NCBI RefSeq assembly: GCF_000715505.1
Contig: NZ_JHEH01000011.1
Location: 1 to 64,000 of the forward strand
From: Thioclava dalianensis
Lineage (GTDB): Bacteria; Pseudomonadota; Alphaproteobacteria; Rhodobacterales; Rhodobacteraceae
Direction of reading: 5' to 3'
Length of the DNA stretch: 64,000 nt
Under the pieces are notes generated by a model. It made no database searches. It saw nothing but the letters and a program-made list of their open reading frames with translations, and was not told where the DNA came from. Position numbers and translations under genes: made by a program. Below, piece after piece: positions 27,872 to 36,637 of the stretch (the stretch's first letter is position 1; each line of letters begins with the position of its first letter).

Positions 27872-29014
27872 ATGTCAAACCGCGAAGAGTTACGCCGCCC
27901 CGGTCACGCCCTCCCGTTCTGGCTTTCGCTTGGCACCGTGCCACTTGTGGTCATCGAGGCGTGGTTCGGGGGCTGGACGCTGATCTTGCTGCCCGCCTAT
28001 GCGTGGTGGCTGGTGACCATGCTCGACACGCTGCTGGGCCGCAACGAGGATCAGCCCGATACGGAAACCCCCGAGGACGCGCTGGGCTGGTACCGTGCCA
28101 TCACGCTGATCTGGTGGCCGATTCAGATCGCGGTGATCTACGGCACGATCTGGTGGGTGACACATGGCGCGGATCTCAACGGGTTTGAGATCGTGGCGCT
28201 GATGTTCGGCGTGGGCGTGATCTCGGGGACGATCGGGATCGTCTATGCCCATGAGCTGCTCCATCAAAAAAACCGGATGGAGCGCTGGCTGGGTGATCTG
28301 TTGCTGGCCAGCGTGCTCTATTCCCATTTCCGCACCGAGCATCTGCTGGTCCATCACTTGTGGGTCGGCACGCCACGCGATGCGGTCTCTGCGCGCTACA
28401 ATGAAGGGTTTCACCGGTTTTTCTGGCGGGTGATCCGAGAATGTCCCGCCTCGGCATGGCGGGCGGAGCGTTTGAAACTCGCGCGGGCGAAGCGCCCGGT
28501 CTGGCACCGCTCGAACCCGTTTTGGCGCTACGGCGCGCTGCAACTGACCGCGCTGGCGCTGGCCTTCGCGATTGGCGGCTGGGCGGGACTGGGACTGTTC
28601 GTGCTGCAAGCCATCTTCGCGATCTGGCAGCTTGAGCTGACGAATTACGTCGAGCATTACGGGCTGACGCGCGAATACTTGGGCGAGGGGCGCTACGAGC
28701 ATGTCCTGCCGCGCCATAGCTGGAATGCCGATCACACCGCATCGAACTGGCTGCTGATCAATCTGCAACGCCATTCGGATCACCATTACAAACCCGACCG
28801 GCGCTTCCCGCTTTTGCAGACCTATGATGCCGAGGAGGCGCCGCAACTGCCCTTCGGCTATCCCGGCATGACCGCGCTGGCGATGATCCCACCGCTGTGG
28901 CGGCGACGGATGAACCCGCGCGTGCGGGCGTGGCGCAAGCGCTACTACCCGCATATCGAGGATTGGACACCCTATCGCGAGGGCCGCACCCCGATGCCGC
29001 GCGGCTCAGTCTGA
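27872..29014 (+). CDS. AlkB-type alkane 1-monooxygenase (membrane di-iron hydroxylase)
   Basis: A 380-residue integral-membrane fatty-acid-desaturase-fold protein with about six hydrophobic segments. The histidine boxes are HELLH (127-131), EHLLVHH (156-162), the AlkB-specific NYVEHYG (258-264) and LQRHSDHH (298-305). The NYVEHYG box separates AlkB-type hydroxylases from desaturases, so terminal hydroxylation of an alkane or similar chain is likely. The second box has Val where AlkB enzymes usually have Gly. No rubredoxin or rubredoxin reductase gene is nearby. The gene stands alone after mutY and is convergent with the LLM gene. Confidence 0.85.
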   Translation: MSNREELRRPGHALPFWLSLGTVPLVVIEAWFGGWTLILLPAYAWWLVTMLDTLLGRNEDQPDTETPEDALGWYRAITLIWWPIQIAVIYGTIWWVTHGADLNGFEIVALMFGVGVISGTIGIVYAHELLHQKNRMERWLGDLLLASVLYSHFRTEHLLVHHLWVGTPRDAVSARYNEGFHRFFWRVIRECPASAWRAERLKLARAKRPVWHRSNPFWRYGALQLTALALAFAIGGWAGLGLFVLQAIFAIWQLELTNYVEHYGLTREYLGEGRYEHVLPRHSWNADHTASNWLLINLQRHSDHHYKPDRRFPLLQTYDAEEAPQLPFGYPGMTALAMIPPLWRRRMNPRVRAWRKRYYPHIEDWTPYREGRTPMPRGSV

Positions 29015-29023
29015 GCGCGCTGG

Positions 29024-30040
29024 TCAGCCAAGCAGGTCGCGCACGCGGGGCGCAACCTTGGTGCCATATAGCTCAATCGTCTTGCGCAGGGTCGCCGGGT
29101 CTTGCTGGCCTGCGGAGTATTTCAGCGTGAACCGCGTCAGATCGAGCGCCTTGATGGTGCTGGCGATCTTGGCCGCGACCGTCTCGGGGCTGCCGACATA
29201 AAGCGATCCATGCGCGATCTCGGCCTCGAACTGCTCGCGGCGCAGGGGCGGCCAGCCGCGCGACGCACCGATCATCGCATGCATCTTCTGATAGCCCGGG
29301 AAAAACTCGTCTTGGGCCTGTTGGTCAGTCTCTGCGATATGGCCGGGCGAATGAACGCCGATCACGCCCGGTTTCGTGCCGAGCTGCTCATGGGCGCGTT
29401 TGTAGAGATCGACAAGCGGGGCAAACCGCGCCGCATCGCCGCCGATGATCGCGAGCATCAGGTTCATTTCCATCGCAGCCGTCTCGATCACCGATTGAGG
29501 ACTGCCGCCCACTCCGCGCCAGACCCGCAGCGGCTGCTCGGGGCGCGGATGCACGGTGACGGATTTCAGCGGCGGGCGGAACCGGCTTTCGAAGCTGACC
29601 TTTTCCTGCGTCACAAGCTGATGGAACATCTGGGATTTTTCTTCGAACAGGACCTCGTAATCATCAAGCGCGAGACCGAAAAGCGGGAAGCTCTCGGTAA
29701 AGGAGCCCCGGCCGATCGTGACTTCGGGGCGTCCCGGCGCCAGCGCATCAAGCGTGGAAAACCGCTGAAACACCCGGATAGGATCGTCTGATGAGAGAAC
29801 GGTGACCGAGGTGCCGACCCGGATCTTCTCGGTCCGCGCGAGAATGGCGGCCATGATCGGCTCCGGCGTCGAGATCGCGAAATCGGGACGGTGATGCTCA
29901 CCCAGCCCGATGTAATCCAGCCCGACCTGCTCGGCCAATTCGCCCTCGGCCAGCGTGTCGCGGATTACCTGCGCAGGGCTACGCAGCCCGTTTGCGTCGC
30001 GGGTAATGTCTCCGAACGTGTCGATGCCGAATTCGATCAA
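29024..30040 (-). CDS. LLM-class flavin-dependent oxidoreductase
   Basis: A 338-residue luciferase-like TIM-barrel monooxygenase that would use FMNH2 supplied from elsewhere. Family stretches are LDYIGLGEHHRPDF (about 50), KIRVGTSVTVLSSDDPIRVFQRFSTLD (in two blocks about 80) and the C-terminal LTRFTLKYSAGQ. The start is a TTG at 30040: AAGGAG lies 8 bases before it and the protein then begins (M)IEFGIDTFGD as relatives do; a frame from 30115 lacks a ribosome site. The substrate is unknown. It is convergent with the AlkB gene with a 9-base gap. Confidence 0.9.
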   Translation of the reverse strand: MIEFGIDTFGDITRDANGLRSPAQVIRDTLAEGELAEQVGLDYIGLGEHHRPDFAISTPEPIMAAILARTEKIRVGTSVTVLSSDDPIRVFQRFSTLDALAPGRPEVTIGRGSFTESFPLFGLALDDYEVLFEEKSQMFHQLVTQEKVSFESRFRPPLKSVTVHPRPEQPLRVWRGVGGSPQSVIETAAMEMNLMLAIIGGDAARFAPLVDLYKRAHEQLGTKPGVIGVHSPGHIAETDQQAQDEFFPGYQKMHAMIGASRGWPPLRREQFEAEIAHGSLYVGSPETVAAKIASTIKALDLTRFTLKYSAGQQDPATLRKTIELYGTKVAPRVRDLLG

Positions 30041-30136
30041 GATGCGTCTCCTTTTGTCTCTGCGCCACAAGGTAATGTCTGGGCGCGCCGGGGCGAACCC
30101 CAAGCCTGCGCACAAGAGGTGAGCGCATGTGCAGGA

Positions 30137-31408
30137 TCAGCCGTTTTCCTGCAGCACCCGGCCCGCAAGATAGAGCGAACCGCAGATCAGCACCCGCGCC
30201 TGCGGGTCGCGCGCCACGATGGTGGCCAGCGCCATGCCCACGGAGGCGGAGGGTGCCGCAGACATCCCCACGGCTTCTGCGGCGGCCGCTGTCGTCTCGG
30301 CGGGCAGCGTATTGGCCTCTCCGGGGATCGACACGGCAAAGAGCCCCGCCGCATGGGCCGCCAACGGCTTTAGATAGCCCGTCACATCCTTGGTGTTGAG
30401 CATGCCGCAGATCAGATAGGTCGGGCGCTGCGGCAATCGCGCAAGCGTCTGGGCCAGCATCTCGCCCGCCGCCGGATTGTGCCCGCCATCCAGCCAGATC
30501 TCGGCCTCGGGGGCTGCTTCTGGCAGCGGACCTTGGCGCAGGCGCTGCATGCGCGCGGGCCATCGTGCGCGCGTCACCGCCGCCTCGCAGGCGCTCTCAT
30601 CAAAGCCCAACTGGCGCAGCGCCGCCAAAGCCGCCCCCGCGTTGAGCACCTGATGCGGCCCGGGCAGGTTCGGCAAAGGCAGATCGAGCAGCCCGGTTTC
30701 ATCCTGAAAGATCAGCCGCCCCCGCTCTTCCCAGACCTGCCAGTGCTGGCCGTGCGCTGCAATCGGCGCGCCCAGCTTTTGCGCACGCGCCTCGATCACC
30801 TCGAGCGCTGGCTCTTGCTGCGGCCCCACGATGACCGGCACGCGGCGCTTGAGGATGCCCGCCTTTTCGCCCGCGATCTCGGGCAGGGTCTCGCCAAGAA
30901 ATTGCTGATGGTCGATCGAGACCGGCGTGATGATGGTGAGCGCGGGGGTCTCGATCACATTGGTCGCATCGAGCCGCCCGCCGAGGCCGACTTCGAGCAG
31001 GGTGTAATCGGCCTCGACCCGCGAAAAGGCCAGAAACGCCGCAGCGGTCGTCACCTCGAAAAAGGTGATCGGCGCGCCATCATTGGCCGCTTCGCATTCA
31101 TCGAGGATTGCCGCGAGATCGGCCTCGGGGATCAGAGAGCCCGCCAGCCGGATGCGCTCGTGGAACCGGGCGAGATGGGGCGATGTATAGGCATGCACGC
31201 GCTGGCCCGCCGCCTCGAGACCCGCGCGAATCATCGCCTGAGTCGAGCCTTTGCCATTGGTGCCCGCGATGTGGATCACCGGGGGGATCTTGCGCTCGGG
31301 ATGATCGAGCGCGGCCAGCAAGTGCTCCATCCGGTCGAGCGAGAGGTCGATCACCTTCGGGTGCAGCCCCATCAGCCGTGCAAGGATCTGGTCGGAAGCG
31401 TCGGACAT
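30137..31408 (-). CDS. folC: Folylpolyglutamate synthase / dihydrofolate synthase FolC
   Basis: FolC joins glutamate to dihydropteroate and extends folate polyglutamates. The 423-residue Mur-ligase-fold protein has the P-loop HIAGTNGKGST (about residue 46), the YTSPHLARFHERI stretch, GLGGRLDATNV with a Mg-site and the hinge HNPAAGEML in the C-terminal domain. ATG 31408 (MSDASDQ) is taken as the start; ATG 31423 in the same frame is the alternative. It lies about 100 bases behind accD in the same direction; the accD-folC pair is widely conserved. A hairpin repeat sits in that gap. Confidence 0.94.
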   Translation of the reverse strand: MSDASDQILARLMGLHPKVIDLSLDRMEHLLAALDHPERKIPPVIHIAGTNGKGSTQAMIRAGLEAAGQRVHAYTSPHLARFHERIRLAGSLIPEADLAAILDECEAANDGAPITFFEVTTAAAFLAFSRVEADYTLLEVGLGGRLDATNVIETPALTIITPVSIDHQQFLGETLPEIAGEKAGILKRRVPVIVGPQQEPALEVIEARAQKLGAPIAAHGQHWQVWEERGRLIFQDETGLLDLPLPNLPGPHQVLNAGAALAALRQLGFDESACEAAVTRARWPARMQRLRQGPLPEAAPEAEIWLDGGHNPAAGEMLAQTLARLPQRPTYLICGMLNTKDVTGYLKPLAAHAAGLFAVSIPGEANTLPAETTAAAAEAVGMSAAPSASVGMALATIVARDPQARVLICGSLYLAGRVLQENG

Positions 31409-31442
31409 GGCCGGACCTGTCATGAAAGAGGGAGCTCGGGCA

Positions 31443-31511
31443 CCGAGGGGGCGCAACCCCCTCTTCGGCTACCGCCGAATTCACGCCTGGGATATTTGGA
31501 TCAAGAGGAAG
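31443..31511 (-). repeat. Dispersed hairpin repeat, copy 2 (between accD and folC)
   Basis: On the minus strand, starting 3 bases after the accD stop, the sequence runs CTTCCTCTTGATCC-AAATATCCC and ends in a G5/C5 hairpin (31447-31451 with 31457-31461). It matches copy 1 at 12717-12781 in order and spacing of its blocks. Being placed right after a stop and carrying a hairpin suggests a REP-like or terminator-linked element. Confidence 0.6.
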
Positions 31512-31514
31512 AGA

Positions 31515-32474
31515 TCAGGTCTTGGCCTCATCACCCTCCAAGACCTCGGGCGCCGGTTCCGGCGCGGGGACGACGGGTTCAACCTCAGGTGGGGCGGGCG
31601 CGGGCAAATCGCCTGCTACAGCCGGGGGCATGCCCATTAGCATGCGCAGGATCGTGACGAGTTCCTCACGCATTTTCATGCGGTGAGTCACCCGGTCGAG
31701 CATCCCATGATCAAGCAGATATTCGGCGCGCTGGAAGCCCTCGGGCAGTTTTTCGCGGATCGTCTGTTCGATCACGCGCGGCCCGGCAAAGCAGATCAGC
31801 GCATTGGGTTCGGCGATTTGCACATCGCCCAGCATCGCATAGGAGGCCGTGACCCCGCCCGTCGTCGGGTGGGTCAGAACCACGATATAGGGCAGGCCTG
31901 CCTCTTTGAGCATCTGCACCGCAATCGTGGTGCGCGGCATCTGCATGAGCGACAGGATGCCCTCTTGCATCCGCGCCCCGCCGGCTGCCGAGAACACGAT
32001 GAAGGGGCGTTTGAGTTTGACCGCGCGCTCTGCCCCCGCAAGGAAGGCATTGCCCACATACATGCCCATCGAGCCCAGAATGAAGGAGGCGTCCTGACAG
32101 GCCGCGACCACGGGCGTGCGCCCGATCTCACCTTCGGCGACCAGCATCGCCTCTTTTTCGCCGGTGGCGCGTTGGGCGGCCTTCATCCGGTCGGGATAGC
32201 GTTTCTGGTCCTTGAAATGCAGCGGATCGGCAATCGCTTCGGGGACCTTCACCTCGGAGAAGACGCCGCCGTCAAAGAGCGCTCCGAAGCGCTGGCGCGG
32301 CGTGATCGCGAGGTGGTGATCGCAATTGGAGCAGACATTAAGATTGTCCGACAGTTCGCGGTGGAACAGCATCGTCCCGCATTCGGGGCATTTCGTCCAA
32401 AGATTCTCGGGCGTATCGCGCCGTGAAAATAACGAGTTGATCCGTGGGCGGACGTAATTGGTGATCCAGTTCAT
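31515..32474 (-). CDS. accD: Acetyl-CoA carboxylase carboxyltransferase subunit beta
   Basis: AccD forms with AccA the carboxyltransferase that makes malonyl-CoA. The 319-residue protein has an N-terminal zinc ribbon with Cys29, Cys32, Cys48 and Cys51, then the crotonase-fold domain with FSAAGGARMQEGI (about 160), LTHPTTGGVTASYAMLGD and FAGPRVIEQTIREKLPEGFQ. The last 35 residues are a Pro/Glu/Ala-rich tail, beyond the conserved domain and probably disordered. folC follows downstream. The start ATG at 32474 gives the standard MNWITNYVRP beginning. Confidence 0.97.
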   Translation of the reverse strand: MNWITNYVRPRINSLFSRRDTPENLWTKCPECGTMLFHRELSDNLNVCSNCDHHLAITPRQRFGALFDGGVFSEVKVPEAIADPLHFKDQKRYPDRMKAAQRATGEKEAMLVAEGEIGRTPVVAACQDASFILGSMGMYVGNAFLAGAERAVKLKRPFIVFSAAGGARMQEGILSLMQMPRTTIAVQMLKEAGLPYIVVLTHPTTGGVTASYAMLGDVQIAEPNALICFAGPRVIEQTIREKLPEGFQRAEYLLDHGMLDRVTHRMKMREELVTILRMLMGMPPAVAGDLPAPAPPEVEPVVPAPEPAPEVLEGDEAKT

Positions 32475-32541
32475 CGGGTGGCCCCTGAGCTGTTCTGATG
32501 TGGCGTTGGCCTGAGATAGCGACAGCTTAGGGGAATTGCAA

Positions 32542-33432
32542 TCAGACCCGCAAGATCAGCCGGATCACAAGCCAACTTATGAACAAGGTGAGCGCATCGA
32601 CCAGCAGCCACGGCACAAGCACGGCGGCATCGCGGGCGTTGATCACGATGGTGTAGAGCGCCAGCCCGTCGAGATCGCCGTAAAAGCCCACAAAGAGCAT
32701 CGAGGTGGCGTTGTTGACGAGATGGAGCACGAGGGCGGCTCCGAGATTGCCCGTTCGCGCGGTCAAATCGGCCGCGAGGCAGCCGAACGCGAAGGCCCAG
32801 AGCACCAGCAACCATGCGCTGCTGCCAAATCCCGCACTGTCGTAATGCAGCAGGCCAAACAAGGCGGAGGGCACCCCCATCCACACCCAGCGGCTGCGCC
32901 AGCGCGCGCCGAGTTGCTGCAACAGGTAGCCGCGAAACAGAACCTCTTCGGCAGAGATCTGAATTGCCAGCATCGGCAGCGACAGGGGCAACCACGCCAG
33001 CATGATCGCCAGCGGCGTCGAGCGCCCGACATTGCCATCAAAAAGCGCCAGCGCCGCGCAAACCAACCCGGCACCCAAGACGCTGGGAAAAACCGCGCGC
33101 GCCGAGCGCCACGCACCGGGGCCAAGGAGGGTCACGGCAGAGCGCCTGTGCCACCACCGGGTCACAAAGATCACGCCACATAGAAGCGGCAGAAAGCTGG
33201 ACAGAAGGATGACAAGCCCGCGCGGACTGGAACCGGATGCGATCTCGCTGAGTAGCCGCGTCAAGTGCCGTGGCGCTACGGCTTGCCCCAGCACGATCAG
33301 CAATGCCCAGCTCGCAACAAGGTAGATTGCTGCGATGAAGACGAGCCCGAGCAGGGTACGCGATATCTCGCAGCGCGCCTGCGCGGGCCTCACATAGGCC
33401 GCCAACCCGGAATAGCGGGCCGCGCCGATCAC
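32542..33432 (-). CDS. CPBP (CAAX/Abi) family intramembrane metalloprotease
   Basis: A 296-residue protein with about eight hydrophobic helices. The three conserved motifs of the family are seen: EEVLFRGYLLQQ (about residue 163), LLHYD (about 196) and HLVNN (about 240), giving the Glu-Glu, Arg and His residues of the active site. Bacterial members are tied to processing of prenylated or bacteriocin-like substrates, but the target here is unknown. The gene precedes accD on the same strand with a 67-base gap. The start is uncertain since the first 25 residues are hydrophilic and no strong ribosome site was found. Confidence 0.88.
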   Translation of the reverse strand: MIGAARYSGLAAYVRPAQARCEISRTLLGLVFIAAIYLVASWALLIVLGQAVAPRHLTRLLSEIASGSSPRGLVILLSSFLPLLCGVIFVTRWWHRRSAVTLLGPGAWRSARAVFPSVLGAGLVCAALALFDGNVGRSTPLAIMLAWLPLSLPMLAIQISAEEVLFRGYLLQQLGARWRSRWVWMGVPSALFGLLHYDSAGFGSSAWLLVLWAFAFGCLAADLTARTGNLGAALVLHLVNNATSMLFVGFYGDLDGLALYTIVINARDAAVLVPWLLVDALTLFISWLVIRLILRV

Positions 33433-33490
33433 GGGCGGCTCCCGGTCGCGCGCGGCGACGGGCGGCGTGTCGAAAGCAGGTCTTGCATCG

Positions 33491-33563
33491 TCAATCCTTG
33501 TGCGGGGTCAATCCTTGTGCGGGCGGGGCCTCGTGCGGGTGGGCCCTCATGCGGGCAGGGCCC
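33491..33563 (+). repeat. Degenerate tandem repeat upstream of the TauE-type gene
   Basis: The 16-mer TCAATCCTTGTGCGGG occurs twice with a 17-base period (33491 and 33508), followed by two shorter, related units with TC(G/A)TGCGGG and GGGCCC (33531-33546 and 33547-33563). It fills part of the 239-base gap between the divergent CPBP and TauE genes and so lies where their promoters should be. Confidence 0.8.
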
Positions 33564-33671
33564 GGGTTGGCTCCAGATAGCCCCAGCCCCGCGCGCGAAG
33601 CAACCGTGCAGACTTTACAACCGGCGCGATTGCAGAGAGGAAGCGATCGGGATCATCGAGGGAGACGGCGC

Positions 33672-34433
33672 ATGTTCGAGCTTGGCTATGAGTTGGTCGC
33701 GATGCTGATACTCGCGGCATTTGTGGCCGGTATCGTTGATGCGATCGCCGGAGGCGGCGGGCTGATCACCGTGCCCGCGCTCTTGCTCGCCGGCGTGCCG
33801 CCGTTGCAGGCGCTGTCGACCAACAAGGTGCAGGGCACCTTTGGGGCTGCGACCTCGGCGCTGTCCTATGCGGCCTCGGGGCGGGTCGATCTGCGCAAGC
33901 AATTGCCCGCCGCTGCGGTCTCGTTTCTGGGCGGGCTGGCCGGTGCCTTGCTGGTCTCGGTCATCCCGACCGATAGCTTGCAAAACGCCCTGCCCTTCGT
34001 GCTGATCGCGATCGCTGCCTTCTTCGCGCTGCGCCCCGGGCTGGACGATACCGACCGGGTCGAGCGGATCAAACCGGCACTTTTCACCGCCACTTTCGTG
34101 CCGCTGATCGGGTTTTACGACGGGCTGATCGGACCGGGAACCGGCTCCTTCTTTATGATCGGCTTCGTGATGCTGGCAGGCTATGGCGTGTTGCGTGCGA
34201 CCGCCCATACCAAGCTTCTGAATTTTGCCTCAAACATTGGCGGGCTCGTGGGGTTCATTGCCATGGGATCGCCGCTTTGGGCTTTGGGGCTGGCGATGGG
34301 CGTGGCGCAGATCGCCGGGGCGCGACTTGGGTCGCTGCTGGCCATGCGGATCGGCGCGCGGCTGATCAAACCGCTGCTGGTGGGGACATCCTCTTTGCTG
34401 GCGATCAAGCTGATTTGGGATCGGTTTCTCTAA
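33672..34433 (+). CDS. TauE/SafE-family sulfite/organosulfonate exporter-like permease
   Basis: A 253-residue membrane protein with about eight hydrophobic helices in two related halves: the first has GGGGLITVPALLLAGVPPLQALSTNK (in two blocks), the second YDGLIGPGTGSFF. These are the paired signature loops of the TauE/SafE (DUF81) family, which exports small anions such as sulfite or sulfoacetate. GGGAGAC 8 bases before ATG 33672 decides the start; a longer frame from 33483 runs through a tandem repeat. Its stop CTAA is shared with the convergent fliI. The substrate is inference. Confidence 0.9.
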   Translation: MFELGYELVAMLILAAFVAGIVDAIAGGGGLITVPALLLAGVPPLQALSTNKVQGTFGAATSALSYAASGRVDLRKQLPAAAVSFLGGLAGALLVSVIPTDSLQNALPFVLIAIAAFFALRPGLDDTDRVERIKPALFTATFVPLIGFYDGLIGPGTGSFFMIGFVMLAGYGVLRATAHTKLLNFASNIGGLVGFIAMGSPLWALGLAMGVAQIAGARLGSLLAMRIGARLIKPLLVGTSSLLAIKLIWDRFL

Positions 34434-35755
34434 AGTTTGGCTTGGCTAAGCACGTCAGATAGCTGTGAAAAACTATCGGCCGTGCCCATTGGTGCTGGCG
34501 CTGCAAGGAAGCTGTCCAGATCGCGCCAGACCCTGATCGCAGCGTCAATCATCTGATCCGATCCTGGCGCATAGAGGCCAGCCTGAATCATCATCTCCGC
34601 GCGATCATAGGCGCCCAGAAGCGCACGGGCCTGTCCGATCAAATGGTTCTCCTCGGGGCTAGCCGCATCAGGCAGAGAGCGCGAGACCGAGCGCAGCAGA
34701 TTGATCGCCGGAAAGCGCCCGCGCTCTGCGATTTCGCGCTCCAGAACGACATGGCCATCCAGCACACCGCGCAGGATATCGGCCACGGGTTCGTCCATAT
34801 CCGAACCGGCCACCAGCACCGAGAAGACCGCCGTGATGTCGCCCGCCCCCTCAAGCCCGGGCCCTGCACGTTCGCCCAGCGCCATGATCTGATAGGAGGT
34901 CGAAGGTGGATAGCCGCGCAGGCTTGCAGGCTCTCCCCCCGCCAGCGCGACTTCGCGATGCGCCTCGGCAAAGCGGGTCACCGAATCTGCGAGAAACAGC
35001 ACATGGCGGCCCTGATCGCGAAAATGCTCTGCCACGGCCATTGCCGCCCATGCGCAACGCCTGCGCACCAGCGGTGATTGATCCGAGGTCGCAGCGACAA
35101 TCACCGCCCGCGCCATCCCTTCGGGGCCGAGCGTTTTTTCGACGAATTCGCGCAGCTCGCGCCCGCGCTCGCCGATCAGCGCGATCACCACGATATCGGC
35201 CTGCACGCCGCGCGCGAAATTCGCCAGAAGCGATGATTTCCCGACACCAGAGCCCGCAAAGAGGCCGATCCGCTGGCCGCGCACCAAGGGCAAAAGTGTG
35301 TCGAATGCCGCCATTCCGGTCGTCAGCCGCGCCCCCAGACGCTTGCGCCGGGCCGCCGCAGGGGGTGCCGCGCGCAGGCCGCGCTCCACCGGGCCCTTCG
35401 CCAGAGGCCGACCGTCGAGCGCCGTGCCGAACGGATCGACGATGCGCCCGATCCAGCTGTCATCGGGCGAAATGGCACCTTGGTTTTGCAAGGCAACCTC
35501 GTCGCCGATGGCCACACCATCCGCCGCCCCGTCGGGCAGCAGGCTGAGCGAGCCGCGCGCGAGCGACAGCACCTCCGCCCCGATCTCGCGCCCGGTGCTG
35601 CATCTGATCCGGGCGCGGTCCCCCAAAGTCGCGCTTTGGGTCAGACCGCTGACCTCAATGATGCCCTGCCCCACCTGCGTCACCCGACCGATGGGTTGGG
35701 CGATGCTCAACGTGCGCAGCTCGGCGCGCAGCGTGTCGAATCCTGTGAAAGCCAA
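34430..35755 (-). CDS. fliI: Flagellar export ATPase FliI
   Basis: FliI is the F1-beta-like ATPase of the flagellar type III export apparatus at the cytoplasmic face of the basal body. The 441-residue protein has Walker A AGSGVGKSSLL (about residue 165), IGERGRELREFVE, the Walker B FLADSVTRFAEAHREVAL and the YPPSTSYQI stretch. The start is a TTG at 35755: GGGAG stands 7-8 bases before it, and the frame further upstream runs through the flgB promoter region. It is divergent from flgB; its export partner FliH is encoded 17 kb away. Confidence 0.96.
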   Translation of the reverse strand: MAFTGFDTLRAELRTLSIAQPIGRVTQVGQGIIEVSGLTQSATLGDRARIRCSTGREIGAEVLSLARGSLSLLPDGAADGVAIGDEVALQNQGAISPDDSWIGRIVDPFGTALDGRPLAKGPVERGLRAAPPAAARRKRLGARLTTGMAAFDTLLPLVRGQRIGLFAGSGVGKSSLLANFARGVQADIVVIALIGERGRELREFVEKTLGPEGMARAVIVAATSDQSPLVRRRCAWAAMAVAEHFRDQGRHVLFLADSVTRFAEAHREVALAGGEPASLRGYPPSTSYQIMALGERAGPGLEGAGDITAVFSVLVAGSDMDEPVADILRGVLDGHVVLEREIAERGRFPAINLLRSVSRSLPDAASPEENHLIGQARALLGAYDRAEMMIQAGLYAPGSDQMIDAAIRVWRDLDSFLAAPAPMGTADSFSQLSDVLSQAKL

Positions 35756-35787
35756 TCTGCCTCTCCCGATGTTCTCGCAACGTTTTC

Positions 35788-35806
35788 TTAAGTGATTCGC
35801 CCTTAA
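35788..35806 (+). promoter_or_regulatory. TTAA-N11-TTAA element in the fliI-flgB divergent gap
   Basis: Two TTAA blocks lie 11 bases apart, the second within GCCCTTAA, 32 bases before the flgB start and 33 bases before fliI. TTAA is the half-site of CtrA, but CtrA prefers a 7-base spacer. A sequence identical at 14 of 19 positions stands before sltF (45524-45542). A regulatory site shared by flagellar operons is inferred. Confidence 0.4.
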
Positions 35807-35838
35807 GGCTTGGTTGATATCTCGGAGGAGAAGCCCCG

Positions 35839-36225
35839 GTGTTTGAGAAACTTGAAACATTACAGATGGCCAGTGCGATGGCAGTGCATGCCTCCGCCCG
35901 GCAAAATGCGGTGGCGCAAAACATCGCGAATGCGGACACGCCGGGCTACATGGCCCGCGACCTGCCCGCATTCTCAGAGCTGTATCAAAGCGAGGCAGCC
36001 TCGGGCATGCGTTCGACCCGCGCGGGCCATATCGGCGCCGATCACAGCGTCACGGTCGGGCTGGCGGATCGCGCCAATCCCGGGGTGATGTCGCCCAATG
36101 GCAATGCCGTCTCGCTCGAAGACGAAATGGTCAAGGCGATTGATGTGAAACGCCAGCACGATCAGGCCCTCGCGATCTACAGATCCACAATGACCGTCCT
36201 GCGCGCCTCACTCGGGAGGGCTTGA
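35839..36225 (+). CDS. flgB: Flagellar proximal rod protein FlgB
   Basis: FlgB forms the inner rod next to the MS-ring. The 128-residue protein has the N-terminal rod motif ARQNAVAQNIANADTPGYMARD and a C-terminal coiled segment (DEMVKAIDVKRQHDQALAIY), as in all FlgB. The start is a GTG at 35839 with GGAGGAG 8 bases upstream. It heads the rightward rod/L-ring operon flgB-flgC-fliE-fliQ-flgF-flgG-flgA-flgH-fliL, in which gaps are mostly under 20 bases. Confidence 0.95.
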   Translation: MFEKLETLQMASAMAVHASARQNAVAQNIANADTPGYMARDLPAFSELYQSEAASGMRSTRAGHIGADHSVTVGLADRANPGVMSPNGNAVSLEDEMVKAIDVKRQHDQALAIYRSTMTVLRASLGRA

Positions 36226-36227
36226 TC

Positions 36228-36620
36228 ATGGGAGATTTTTCCAGCGCCCTGAGCAGCTCTGCCTCCGGCATGAAAGCGCAAGCGATGCGCCTGCGCCATG
36301 TATCTGAGAACATCGCGAATACCGACACGCCCGGCTATCACCGCAAGACCGCCGCGTTCGAGCAGGTCTTCGATGGCGGCACGCGCACCGGAGAGGTGAC
36401 GCTCGGATCCGTCCAGCTTGACCGGCGAGAGCTCTCTCGCATCTACGACCCCGGCCACCCGATGGCCGATGAAACCGGCTACTACAACGGCTCTAATGTC
36501 GATCTGGTGGTCGAAATCGCTGACGCGCGCGAAGCGCAACGCAGCTACGAGGCGAATCTCAAGATGTTCGATCAGGCGCGGCAAATGTCGTCGTCCCTGC
36601 TCGAGTTGCTTCGCCGTTAA
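36228..36620 (+). CDS. flgC: Flagellar proximal rod protein FlgC
   Basis: A 130-residue rod subunit that sits on FlgB. The N-terminal motif RLRHVSENIANTDTPGYHRK and the C-terminal VDLVVEIADAREAQRSYEANL are diagnostic. ATG 36228 is chosen since GGGAGG lies 8 bases upstream, whereas a TTG at 36222 would lie only 2 bases from it. The gene follows flgB after 2 bases. Confidence 0.95.
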   Translation: MGDFSSALSSSASGMKAQAMRLRHVSENIANTDTPGYHRKTAAFEQVFDGGTRTGEVTLGSVQLDRRELSRIYDPGHPMADETGYYNGSNVDLVVEIADAREAQRSYEANLKMFDQARQMSSSLLELLRR

Positions 36621-36637
36621 CAAAGAGGACTTCCAGA

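Noticed and set aside
33491-33563. Possible CRISPR array
   Set aside because: Units are only 16-17 bases, adjoin directly with no spacers, and no cas gene is near.
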